From a virus: DNA of 45,271 nt. Made by a program: the position numbers and the translations under genes. The stretch lies in IMG/VR virus record IMGVR_UViG_3300037847_006994, positions 1 through 45,271 of that record; one strand, given 5' to 3'. Positions 23,693 through 31,318 of this stretch are shown one piece after another (position 1 is the first letter of the stretch; each line of letters starts with the position of its first letter). A model generated the notes under the pieces. The model was not told the origin of the DNA. It did not search any database and worked only from the letters and a program-made list of their open reading frames with translations.

Positions 23693-23944
23693 TTAGATTA
23701 AATCGTCTTTATATTCTTCTCTAATTTCTGGTGGTAAAGTCAATCCTACTAATTTTTTAGTATCAGGACAGAAAAATACTGGGATTGGCATAACTGCATC
23801 TTCATCAGTACCTGCTACAAATTTTGATACACTACGTAATAATACTCCTTGTTGAAATATTTTATTTCCATCTGGTGTTTCAAATGACGTTGTATCTGAT
23901 AATTTTACATTTGGTTGTCCTACTGGGTTACTTGGGTTACTCAT
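23693..23944 (-). CDS. hypothetical protein, 83 aa
   Basis: Small soluble protein with a Pro/Ser N-terminus and a beta-rich core (TSFETPDGNKIFQQGVLLRSV, in two parts TSFETPDGNK and IFQQGVLLRSV), then FFCPDTKKLVGLTLP. Proteins of this layout occur next to clamp-loader genes in marine T4-like phages; function unknown. It is 5 bases from gp44. Confidence 0.7.
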   Translation of the reverse strand: MSNPSNPVGQPNVKLSDTTSFETPDGNKIFQQGVLLRSVSKFVAGTDEDAVMPIPVFFCPDTKKLVGLTLPPEIREEYKDDLI

Positions 23945-23949
23945 TTCTT

Positions 23950-24858
23950 TTATTTTAAATTTATTAATTGATTTATTAAGGCCATACAGTTTATTTCTTT
24001 ATCAATTCTAAAATTGGATTGAAAACTGTATTCATTTATATGAACTGCTACTGTGCCTTCTTTTCCAGGAGCATATTCTGAGGCTTTATCAAATAAAAAT
24101 CGATAAAACACTTCAAAGTCTTTTACATTAGCGTTAGCTATTATCTGTCTTATTTCATTAAATTTAGGAGATGATTTAGCTAATTCTTCTACTACTTTAA
24201 CCATGTAATTATTAGAAACTAATACATCTTTATCTAATTTTAGTTGGTTATTTTGTGTTGATACTTGTATTGTATTAAGCATCTTACGAACATCAGGGTA
24301 GTTATTATTAGTAATTGTTTCTAAGTCACTAACACTACATTTTATACCTTCTTTCTGTACAACTTTCATCAAATGATTTACTACGTCTAATTTACTTGGA
24401 GGTACAATTTTTAATGTTTGGCATCTTGACTGTAAAGGATCTATAATACGCTCTATAAAATTACAAGTTAAAATAAAACGTGTAGTTCTAGAAAACGTTT
24501 CAATTACATTCCTTAATGATGCTTGTGCTTGTATAGTTAGAAAATCTGCTTCATCTAATATAACAACCTTGAGAGGTTTAAATGACATAACACTAGCAAA
24601 ACCTGATACTTTATCTCTAATTGTTTCAATACCTCTTTCATCTGAAGCATTAATATAGATATGATCACATTCTATATTTTTTACTATTAATTTAGCTAAT
24701 GTTGTTTTACCAGTTCCAGCTGGTCCATAAAATATTAAATTTTGAATATCATTCTGGTCAATATAATTTGATATTGATTTTTTAATATTTTCGTTCCCTA
24801 CATAATTATTTATGTTTACAGGACGATATTTTTCTACTAATAATCCATGATCTTTCAT
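23950..24858 (-). CDS. 44: clamp-loader large subunit (T4 gp44-like AAA+ ATPase)
   Basis: 302 residues. LVEKYRP at 7-13, Walker A GPAGTGKT (45-52), Walker B LDEAD (101-105), sensor-1 TCN (131-133) and the SRC arginine-finger motif (144-146) identify an RFC/gp44-type clamp loader. It hydrolyses ATP to open the gp45 clamp. The natural start at 24858 lies only four bases past the -7 element of its promoter, so the message is probably leaderless. Complete compared with the T4 protein (319). Confidence 0.9.
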   Translation of the reverse strand: MKDHGLLVEKYRPVNINNYVGNENIKKSISNYIDQNDIQNLIFYGPAGTGKTTLAKLIVKNIECDHIYINASDERGIETIRDKVSGFASVMSFKPLKVVILDEADFLTIQAQASLRNVIETFSRTTRFILTCNFIERIIDPLQSRCQTLKIVPPSKLDVVNHLMKVVQKEGIKCSVSDLETITNNNYPDVRKMLNTIQVSTQNNQLKLDKDVLVSNNYMVKVVEELAKSSPKFNEIRQIIANANVKDFEVFYRFLFDKASEYAPGKEGTVAVHINEYSFQSNFRIDKEINCMALINQLINLK

Positions 24859-24861
24859 AAC

Positions 24862-24894
24862 CTAAATATACAAAATATTATTTAATTTTCCAAG
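24862..24894 (-). promoter_or_regulatory. phage promoter for gp44, leaderless geometry
   Basis: Minus-strand CTTGGAAAAT, ten bases, TTTG, TATATTTA, then four bases and the ATG. The transcription start expected a few bases after the -7 element coincides with the start codon. Confidence 0.75.
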
Positions 24895-24895
24895 T

Positions 24896-25168
24896 CTAAA
24901 TACCCTGTCTAAATTCACCATATAGAGAATACATTTTTTCTTCTTTTGGTTTTACTTCTTCTTCAGTTGCATGAATAGCATATAATTTACTTCCTAAAGG
25001 ATCTAATCTATATTCACCTTTAAATCCTGTTTTATGAAAAAATGCTTCTAAAGTTTCAGTTAAAGTAGGATGTACTTGTTTTTTTGGATCAGAAACGAGT
25101 TTCCACCTGTCTCCAGGTGGTACTCTTACTGCTATTAGTTCATTATGTTCGTTTATTACTGTTTCCAT
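24896..25168 (-). CDS. hypothetical protein, 90 aa
   Basis: Small soluble protein with VRVPPGDRWKLVSD near the N-terminus and an EEEVKPKEEK linker near the C-terminus. No known motif. It starts two bases before the groEL stop on its 5' side (groEL is upstream), so it is the last gene of the groES-groEL transcript, ending just before the gp44 promoter. It might be a chaperonin adaptor, but only position suggests that. Confidence 0.65.
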   Translation of the reverse strand: METVINEHNELIAVRVPPGDRWKLVSDPKKQVHPTLTETLEAFFHKTGFKGEYRLDPLGSKLYAIHATEEEVKPKEEKMYSLYGEFRQGI

Positions 25169-25169
25169 T

Positions 25170-26807
25170 TTACATCATACCCGCACCTGGATAAGGTGTT
25201 GATGGGTTATTAATTGTTACATTTTTAGGGTCTTGAGGTTCATTTACTACTATACATTCTGTAAGTAATACTGTACCTGCTACTGAAGCTGCATTTTCTA
25301 ATGCTACTCTAGTTACTTTAGTTGGATCAATAATACCAGCTTCTTTCATATCAACTACTTTATCAGTTTTGATATTATATCCAGCCCAGGTATCGTTTCC
25401 AGAATCAACTAATCTATACCTACCTAACATTTGAGCTCCAACTGAGTCATGTCCCGCGTTTATAAGTATTTGTTCAAATGGTTTACCACATGCTTTATAG
25501 ACTATTTCTGCACCGATATTATCTTTTTTAATAGATTCTCTAGCATATAATAATGCTGCACCACCTCCAGGAACAATCCCTTCTTCTTGTGCTGCTTTTG
25601 TTGCATGTAAAGCATCATCTACTCTATCTTTTTTCTCATTCATTTCAGTTTCATTATGACCACCTACATGAATAATTGAAACACCACCACAAACTTTAGC
25701 TAGTCTATTTTGTAATTGTTCGCGTTCAAATTCACTTGAAGCACCTTCAACTTGAGCAGCTAATTCTTCAATTCTTTGATTAATTGCATCTTCATTACCT
25801 TTACCATCAATAATGGTTGTTTTATCTTTACCAATTGTAACTGTACGAGCTTCACCAAACCAATCCCAAGAAAATTTATCTAATTTCATTCCCTTAGATT
25901 TGTCAAATACTTGACCACCAGTCATTATAGCAATATCTTCTAGAATTAATTTTCTTCTATCACCAAAATCAGGAGCTTTAACAGCACATACACTTAATGT
26001 ACCTCTTTGTTTATTAACAATCAAAGTAGCTAATGCTTCATGGTCTATATCTTCAGCTATAATTAATAATGATTTAGCTTGTTTAGCTACACCTTCTAAA
26101 ATAGGTAATAATTCTTTTACATTAGTAAATTTACGATCAGCAATTAAAATACTAACATCATTTAGGGTACTTGTCATTGTATTGTTATCAGTAACAAAAT
26201 ATGGAGATTTATAACCTCTATCAAATTGTAGTCCTTCAACAGTTTCTAAATATGTTTCACCTGATTTGCTTTCTTCAATATGAACTACTCCTTCAACTCC
26301 TACTTTTTCAATAGCTGTTGATATTAATTTTCCAACTTCTACATCATTATTAGATGAAATAGTTGCTACTTGTTCTAATTGATCTTCTGATGAAATATCT
26401 TCTGATATTTTATTTTTTAATACATCAACTACCTCTTTTACAGCTGTGTCAATTCCTCTTTTAATTTCAACTGCATTAACACCATTATTTAAATGTTGTA
26501 ATCCTTGCTGTATCATTTCTCTAGCTAATAATGTTGATGTTGTAGTTCCATCTCCAGCTTTATCTGCTGTTTTAATTGAAGCATTCTGGATAAGATTAAC
26601 TCCTAATTGTTCAAAAGGTTCTTTTAATCTAATATGTTTTGCTACTGTTACACCATCTTTAGTTGATTGTACTTGATTATGATCTTGTTGAATAGCAACA
26701 TTCCTTCCATTAGGACCTAATGTTGATACAACTGCGTCAGCTAAAGTATCAATACCTTTAACCATTTTTTCCCTTCCTTCAGGGCCAAACTTAATTAATT
26801 TACTCAT
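25170..26807 (-). CDS. groEL: GroEL chaperonin
   Basis: 545 residues, full length (548 in E. coli). ATP-site residues are present: TLGPNGRNV (29-37), TKDGVTVA with Asp near 51, AGDGTTT with Asp near 86, GGGAAL and the catalytic VDDALHAT Asp near 397. The usual GGM-repeat C-terminus is replaced by the short PYPGAGMM. It forms the folding chamber with GroES. Its start overlaps the groES stop by 8 bases. Phage GroEL proteins are rare; a phage that brings its own probably folds an abundant or difficult virion protein. Host origin by transfer is likely but ancient, given the phage-like base composition. Confidence 0.95.
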   Translation of the reverse strand: MSKLIKFGPEGREKMVKGIDTLADAVVSTLGPNGRNVAIQQDHNQVQSTKDGVTVAKHIRLKEPFEQLGVNLIQNASIKTADKAGDGTTTSTLLAREMIQQGLQHLNNGVNAVEIKRGIDTAVKEVVDVLKNKISEDISSEDQLEQVATISSNNDVEVGKLISTAIEKVGVEGVVHIEESKSGETYLETVEGLQFDRGYKSPYFVTDNNTMTSTLNDVSILIADRKFTNVKELLPILEGVAKQAKSLLIIAEDIDHEALATLIVNKQRGTLSVCAVKAPDFGDRRKLILEDIAIMTGGQVFDKSKGMKLDKFSWDWFGEARTVTIGKDKTTIIDGKGNEDAINQRIEELAAQVEGASSEFEREQLQNRLAKVCGGVSIIHVGGHNETEMNEKKDRVDDALHATKAAQEEGIVPGGGAALLYARESIKKDNIGAEIVYKACGKPFEQILINAGHDSVGAQMLGRYRLVDSGNDTWAGYNIKTDKVVDMKEAGIIDPTKVTRVALENAASVAGTVLLTECIVVNEPQDPKNVTINNPSTPYPGAGMM

Positions 26808-27174
26808 TGTCTTCTATTTTTATATCATTAATTGCTTTTTCTTCTTCAGGAGTTACTTCTGTTTCAGCTAAAATATCTTCAACAGATGATTTAACTTTTG
26901 CTAAAATTTGATTTTCAGGACCTACATAAAATTCCTCTCCATTATGTTCTATTTTTGTAAATCCTTGTGTAGGTAATACTACTTCATCTCCAACTTTAAT
27001 TGTTGTTTCTACAAAACCTCCCATATGTGTAAATGAACCAGGACCGACAGATACTACTACACCATGTTCGTTTCTATCTTTACCAATATCTGGTACTACA
27101 ATGGATCCATACATTTCTTCGTTTTGTTCAATCGGTTTAACGATAACCGCATTAAATAGTGCTTCTAAATTCAT
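26800..27174 (-). CDS. groES: GroES co-chaperonin
   Basis: 124 residues. The GroES beta-barrel is clear: NAVIVKPIE, a mobile loop around EEMYGSIVVPD (19-29) ending in the hydrophobic IVV contact, HGVVVSVGPG, and VGDEVVLPTQG. Host GroES is about 97 residues; this one has an extra acidic C-terminal tail of some 30 residues (EVTPEEEKAINDIKIEDNE region) that is not part of the fold. Overlapping start and stop with groEL give the normal ES-EL order. The altered mobile loop may tune it to the phage GroEL or to the host one. Confidence 0.9.
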   Translation of the reverse strand: MNLEALFNAVIVKPIEQNEEMYGSIVVPDIGKDRNEHGVVVSVGPGSFTHMGGFVETTIKVGDEVVLPTQGFTKIEHNGEEFYVGPENQILAKVKSSVEDILAETEVTPEEEKAINDIKIEDNE

Positions 27175-27473
27175 AATCCTTTATAATTTATTAGTATTTC
27201 AATTTTTTCATTTAATTCATCCCATCTATCAAGATATTCTCTTACACTAGTATATTCTTTTTTACTATTATTATGTAATTGGCATTCAGCTATTTTACTT
27301 AAACAGCTTCCAAAGTTAGAATAGTGTGCTACTGGTTTTTCATAATTTTCACCTTTACTATCTTTAGATCTTAATCTATCTGCATCTGGTGTTATTACTT
27401 CATATACTGTATAACAGTGTGAATCTCTACCTATATAATAAGGTTCTAATACTGGGTCTTTTATTGTTTGCAT
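27171..27473 (-). CDS. hypothetical protein, 100 aa
   Basis: Small alpha/beta protein with YYIGRDSHCYTVYEV and YSNFGSCLSKIAE segments, resembling a small phage family that predicts a strand-strand-helix layout around a GKxxYYxxxxxAL-type core. It is the first gene of the groES-groEL transcript and overlaps groES by four bases. Function unknown. Confidence 0.65.
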   Translation of the reverse strand: MQTIKDPVLEPYYIGRDSHCYTVYEVITPDADRLRSKDSKGENYEKPVAHYSNFGSCLSKIAECQLHNNSKKEYTSVREYLDRWDELNEKIEILINYKGL

Positions 27474-27495
27474 ATAACTTTATTTTTTATTCATA

Positions 27496-27527
27496 TTAAT
27501 GTATGAAAAATAACTTAGTAAACCAAC
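27496..27527 (-). promoter_or_regulatory. phage promoter for the groES-groEL operon
   Basis: Minus-strand GTTGGTTTAC, ten bases, TTCA, TACATTAA at the family's spacing. The -33 block also forms one arm of the hairpin at 27518-27552, which could couple hsp20 read-through and chaperonin expression. Confidence 0.65.
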
Positions 27528-27552
27528 CTATAGGGCGTAAATTGTTGGTTAC
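27518..27552 (-). repeat. inverted repeat / hairpin after hsp20
   Basis: GTAACCAAC and GTTGGTTTAC pair over nine bases with one bulge. The 13-base word TAGGGCGTAAATT (plus strand) fills most of the loop. It lies right after the hsp20 stop and over the -33 of the next promoter. No T-tract follows, so it is a weak terminator at best. Confidence 0.5.
27531..27543 (+). repeat. 13-base inverted repeat flanking hsp20, left arm
   Basis: TAGGGCGTAAATT here is the exact reverse complement of 28025-28037. The two arms enclose the hsp20 gene and its upstream region, about 480 bases. Confidence 0.65.
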
Positions 27553-27553
27553 T

Positions 27554-27973
27554 TTAATTAATTTTCAAAACTTTAGGCATTGCTGCTTTTGCAAATGGAA
27601 CTGATACAATTAACAGTCCATCACTAAAAGTAGCTGATGCTTTACTTGGGTTAAATTTAGTTCCTAATTTATAAGCTAAATTAAAAGAACGTTTTGCTAT
27701 TCCCCTGTGAATATATTTTCTTTCAGGGTCTGGTGTTTTATCTTTGTCATACGAAAAAGTAATACTATCACCTTCTAGTTTAACTTCAATAGCTTCCTTA
27801 GGAATGCCAGTGCAAGCTAACTCAAAGGTTAGTCCTGAATCGTCTTCAAAAATATTAATTGGGTATTGTTGTTTTGCTTCTGCAGCTGGTATAAATGCTG
27901 CTCCTGTTTCAAACAGGTTTCTAAATAATAGATCGTACGGGTTGTACAATCTTTCTAAAAATTGTGTACTCAT
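27554..27973 (-). CDS. Hsp20-family small heat-shock protein
   Basis: 139 residues. The alpha-crystallin domain is clear: PINIFEDDSGLTFELAC (38-54), GIPKEAIEVKLEGD, RKYIHRGIAKRSFNLAY, then FSDGLLIVSVPF and a C-terminal LKIN in place of the I-x-I/V anchor. The N-terminal arm is short. Hsp20 is a frequent phage gene in marine T4-like phages, where it may help fold or scaffold virion proteins. Here it lies one promoter away from groES-groEL. It is set off by inverted repeats on both sides, suggesting a cassette. Confidence 0.9.
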   Translation of the reverse strand: MSTQFLERLYNPYDLLFRNLFETGAAFIPAAEAKQQYPINIFEDDSGLTFELACTGIPKEAIEVKLEGDSITFSYDKDKTPDPERKYIHRGIAKRSFNLAYKLGTKFNPSKASATFSDGLLIVSVPFAKAAMPKVLKIN

Positions 27974-28024
27974 ATCACTTTGTTTTATGCTGTCGTTAGA
28001 TCAGCGGTTAATAATTGTTTTAAA

Positions 28025-28037
28025 AATTTACGCCCTA
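28025..28037 (-). repeat. 13-base inverted repeat flanking hsp20, right arm
   Basis: Reverse complement of 27531-27543 with no mismatch. It overlaps the first bases of the 20-base repeat at 28034-28053. Confidence 0.65.
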
Positions 28038-28053
28038 AGGTCAATTTATTATA
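28034..28053 (+). repeat. 20-base repeat, copy B
   Basis: Identical to the minus strand at 2829-2848. In the 86-base gap between hsp20 and gp45 there is otherwise no recognisable promoter of the TTTGG/TATATT family, so this element may have another role, for example as a junction left by recombination. Confidence 0.7.
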
Positions 28054-28059
28054 CATATA

Positions 28060-28794
28060 TTAAAAATCAGTTTCTGCTTTCCTTACCATGTAGTACTCAC
28101 TAGAAACATCTTCATTTTTAAATTTAAATTCTATTAGTCCCATAGAACTAATCTTCATAGTTCCCTCTTCCATATCTTTATTAGCATGAATGATAGTTTT
28201 AAATGTGTCTGAATTATATGGTATTCTCATACCTTCATCAGCTATATCTCCTGTTATTTGATAGGTTATTTTATTATTATGTCCATGCTCATCTCCAAAT
28301 ACAAACTCACATACATTTTCACCATCTAAGTTAGTTGTTGTAGTAATTAACATATTGTCAATTCCTTGTAATGCACTTTTAGCTTTTATTAAATTATCAA
28401 TATCTTCACTAGTTAAATTTAAATTAACTACAAACTCAGGAATATTAACTGTACCTACTTTTGATATTAATAAAGGATCAGAAACAGCATAAGTTAAATT
28501 AAAATTTAAATCTGATATCTTAAGTTTATTAATTAATTTATTTTGTTTTTCTAATTCTAAAAGTAAATCTCCATTACAAATGTTAATTAAACTAGATAAT
28601 TTTTTAGTGTCATATATTGCTATTTCACTATTTTCTAATGGAAAATTATTACATTGAACTTTTCCTATTATATCTGCAGTTGGAGACATAAAATCTATAG
28701 TTAAAACACTATCTTTAATATCCCATTTTACAGATTCGCAAACATTTAAGTAATATTTACTTATTACTGATTGTAGTATTGATTTATTTATCAT
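28060..28794 (-). CDS. 45: sliding clamp (T4 gp45-like)
   Basis: 244 residues, close to the 228 of T4 gp45. The two-domain clamp layout is recognisable: a basic N-terminal helix (SILQSVISKYYLNV), YDTKKLSSLIN in the place of the conserved f-x-DL-x-x-fL strand, a central SDPLLI loop, a second domain helix (SEDIDNLIKAKSAL) and a C-terminal strand ending YYMVRKAETDF. It encircles DNA and tethers polymerase and, in T4, late transcription. It overlaps the carbamoyltransferase gene by four bases. Assignment is supported by gp44, gp62 and polymerase nearby. Confidence 0.8.
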   Translation of the reverse strand: MINKSILQSVISKYYLNVCESVKWDIKDSVLTIDFMSPTADIIGKVQCNNFPLENSEIAIYDTKKLSSLINICNGDLLLELEKQNKLINKLKISDLNFNLTYAVSDPLLISKVGTVNIPEFVVNLNLTSEDIDNLIKAKSALQGIDNMLITTTTNLDGENVCEFVFGDEHGHNNKITYQITGDIADEGMRIPYNSDTFKTIIHANKDMEEGTMKISSMGLIEFKFKNEDVSSEYYMVRKAETDF

Positions 28795-30392
28795 TTTTTA
28801 GTATAAACTTTATTATTAATTACTAGAATATCTACTATTTCGTTGTCTAAATGTACGAAAGCTTCTTTGGGATGACAAACTATAGGTTCACCATGTACAT
28901 TAAAACTTGTATTTAGTAAAACTGGTATTTGAGTTAGTAACCAAAATTGACTAATTAATTCATAAAATTTAGAATTACTTTTAGGTGTTACTATTTGTAT
29001 TCTAGCTGTTTTATCTACAGGATGAACTACTGCTGGTATTTTATCATGCCATTCTGGTTTAGTATCATATAACATAGTCATAAATTCAGCTGTGTATTTT
29101 GATTTTTTAACATCAAATATATTATCAACAAAAGTATCCATTACAACAGGTGCAAATGGCATACGATCATTTCTTTGTAGTCTATCATTTACTTTCTTAT
29201 AAGTTCCAGGCACACTAGGATCTGCTATTATACTTCTATTACATAATGCTCTAGGTCCATGTTCGTATCTACCCTGAAACCATCCTACTATTTTACCTTC
29301 TTTTAGATCATATGCTAATTGTTGTTTATCATAAGGTCTAACATTAAATTTACTTTCATCTACTTCAAATTCATTATCTTCATAAGAAGTACCTAAAAAT
29401 ACATCATTTAGTCTAAATGGTTTAAAATCTGGGTTTTTAAGTTTATGAACTGATAGAGCTGATCCTAATGGTATTCCCTCATCTCCCATAGGAGGGGCAA
29501 TAAACACTTCATCAACCCAATCTAATTCATTAATTCTTTTATTTAATTTTACATTAGCAAATATACCTCCTGCTAATGCTACTTTTTTAATATGGGGATA
29601 TTTTTTATGTAAATTATTAAAAATTTGTAATACTTTTTCTTCAAATACTAACTGACCATTATAAGCTATTATTTCTTTTAAATGTGATGTATATTTACTT
29701 CCAAATTTTTCAAACCAAATACTATAAAAATCTTTATAAATACCTCCTAAGACTATATTACCATTATCTTTGTCTGTGTTAATATCATCTATCGTAATAC
29801 ATTTATCAAAACATTCATAAGCAGCATCAAAATAATGTCCATGAGATGCAGTACCTACTACTTTACCTTCATCTTTAAGTCTTTTAAAACCTAAAAATTC
29901 AGTTAGCATAGCGTAATAATGTCCTAATGATTTATGACTAATATCAATGTTACCTATATTTTCTAAATTACCGTTACTACCAATAAAATATCTAGCACTA
30001 TATTTTTCACCCATAGCATCTATTGATACTACTAAAGTATCATCTTCAAAACCACTACAATAATAAGCTAAACTACAATGTGCTCTATGGTGATTTGTTT
30101 TAATAAATTTTTCTTTTGGAAATGGACCTAAACCAATTCTATTCCAAATTTCAGCTGTAACTTTAGCTGAGTAATGAGACGTTATATAATCTAATTTATT
30201 CCAATCAAAGTCTTTATCATAACTAACATTTTGTCCTGACTCCCAAGGATATCTAAAATAATCTTTCCAAAAATCTCTATAGGTTTTTATTCTATTAAAT
30301 CTTTCTTCTTCAAATGCAAATATAGGTTTACCATCTTTAAGATAAGCTAAACCACAACTATGCATTCCTCCTGATATTCCTAATATTCTCAT
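28791..30392 (-). CDS. NodU/CmcH-family carbamoyltransferase
   Basis: 533 residues, full two-domain length. N-terminal MRILGISGGMHSCGLAY and EEERFNRIK (29-37), metal-binding HHRAH (101-105) and SIDAMGE belong to the Kae1-like domain. The YrdC-like half shows RYEHGPRALCNRSIIADP (in pieces RYEHGPRAL and NRSIIADP) and LLNTSFNVHGEPIV. The family uses carbamoyl phosphate and ATP to put a carbamoyl group on a hydroxyl of sugars or nucleosides. Its place between clamp and polymerase suggests a DNA-base or nucleotide target, but a glycan target is also possible. It overlaps both neighbours by four bases. Confidence 0.85.
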   Translation of the reverse strand: MRILGISGGMHSCGLAYLKDGKPIFAFEEERFNRIKTYRDFWKDYFRYPWESGQNVSYDKDFDWNKLDYITSHYSAKVTAEIWNRIGLGPFPKEKFIKTNHHRAHCSLAYYCSGFEDDTLVVSIDAMGEKYSARYFIGSNGNLENIGNIDISHKSLGHYYAMLTEFLGFKRLKDEGKVVGTASHGHYFDAAYECFDKCITIDDINTDKDNGNIVLGGIYKDFYSIWFEKFGSKYTSHLKEIIAYNGQLVFEEKVLQIFNNLHKKYPHIKKVALAGGIFANVKLNKRINELDWVDEVFIAPPMGDEGIPLGSALSVHKLKNPDFKPFRLNDVFLGTSYEDNEFEVDESKFNVRPYDKQQLAYDLKEGKIVGWFQGRYEHGPRALCNRSIIADPSVPGTYKKVNDRLQRNDRMPFAPVVMDTFVDNIFDVKKSKYTAEFMTMLYDTKPEWHDKIPAVVHPVDKTARIQIVTPKSNSKFYELISQFWLLTQIPVLLNTSFNVHGEPIVCHPKEAFVHLDNEIVDILVINNKVYTKK

Positions 30393-31318
30393 ATGTTAAA
30401 AAACATTTGTTGGTATGGGTTTAGATTTAAAGTCCAACCTAAATCATTATAAAACCCTTCTAATTTATTTAATAAGATAGATTCAAAAATCTTTTTTCTA
30501 TCTGCATATTGCTCAATAAATGTACGCATTTTTTCTGGTAAATCCCACTCTAAAAAAGCAATAGCATCTACTTGATATGGATTTTGTTTTAAATAAACCC
30601 ATTTAATTTTATCTCCTTGTGATATAGAAGAATGTTTTTTGTGTAATCCCCAAAATCTTAATAAATCATTGTATATAATGCAAGCTTTTACTGCTGCTGG
30701 TGCTCCCTTACCTATTACTGAAAACATTTCTCCGGCTCTGGCTTTACGTTCAGTATATTTATTTAACTTTTTTACTGCTTGAGGGTTACCTAACTGTGTT
30801 AGAGGAATAGAACCATCTAATATTTGTTTTTTAAATTCCTTTAATCTATCATCTATTTCCTTTTGTGTAGCTCCTTTTAAAACATCAACTAAAGCACTTT
30901 TAAAAAATTTACCTAGTACAGGAGGAAAATTAGCTTTTTTAAATTCTAAACCTTTTACATCTAATGATTCTTTTTTAATACCTTCTTGTTTAGTAATCCA
31001 TTGAGCATAACGTCTAGTAGCTCTAAAATAAGCTGAACGTATAACACATTCAGTTTTCATTTCTAATCTATGATTATCTGAGCGAAATACTTCTTTAGCT
31101 AATTTATCATATGATTTAGTAACTACTCCTTCATATTCCATAGCTATATTTTCTAAAGCATTATCTTTTTCTTCAGCACTCATTTCATCAAAGTTACTAT
31201 GCCTATATCTTAATATAGGTTCAGCATGCATATAAATTGAATCTGTATCACTGTAAGTACAGTAATTAGTATCTTCAGGATCACAAATCCACCAAGGAGT
31301 ATCTTCTAAATGTTTCAT
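30389..31318 (-). CDS. 43B: DNA polymerase, C-terminal part (gp43B)
   Basis: 309 residues. It begins just before motif C of the family-B palm (TYSDTDSIYM, DTDS at 24-27, with the second and third catalytic aspartates) and continues through the thumb to the end of gp43 (the C-terminal YQQMFFNI region is a likely clamp-binding tail). The start overlaps the stop of the N-terminal gene by four bases (ATGA). Both catalytic motifs are intact, so the two chains should assemble into one active enzyme. No slippery heptamer is evident, so reinitiation rather than frameshifting joins them. Confidence 0.9.
   Translation of the reverse strand: MKHLEDTPWWICDPEDTNYCTYSDTDSIYMHAEPILRYRHSNFDEMSAEEKDNALENIAMEYEGVVTKSYDKLAKEVFRSDNHRLEMKTECVIRSAYFRATRRYAQWITKQEGIKKESLDVKGLEFKKANFPPVLGKFFKSALVDVLKGATQKEIDDRLKEFKKQILDGSIPLTQLGNPQAVKKLNKYTERKARAGEMFSVIGKGAPAAVKACIIYNDLLRFWGLHKKHSSISQGDKIKWVYLKQNPYQVDAIAFLEWDLPEKMRTFIEQYADRKKIFESILLNKLEGFYNDLGWTLNLNPYQQMFFNI

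Noticed and set aside
27974-28059. Bacterial sigma-70 type promoter (TTGACC) before hsp20
   Set aside because: No -10 box stands at 16-18 bases, and the word is part of the 20-base repeat.
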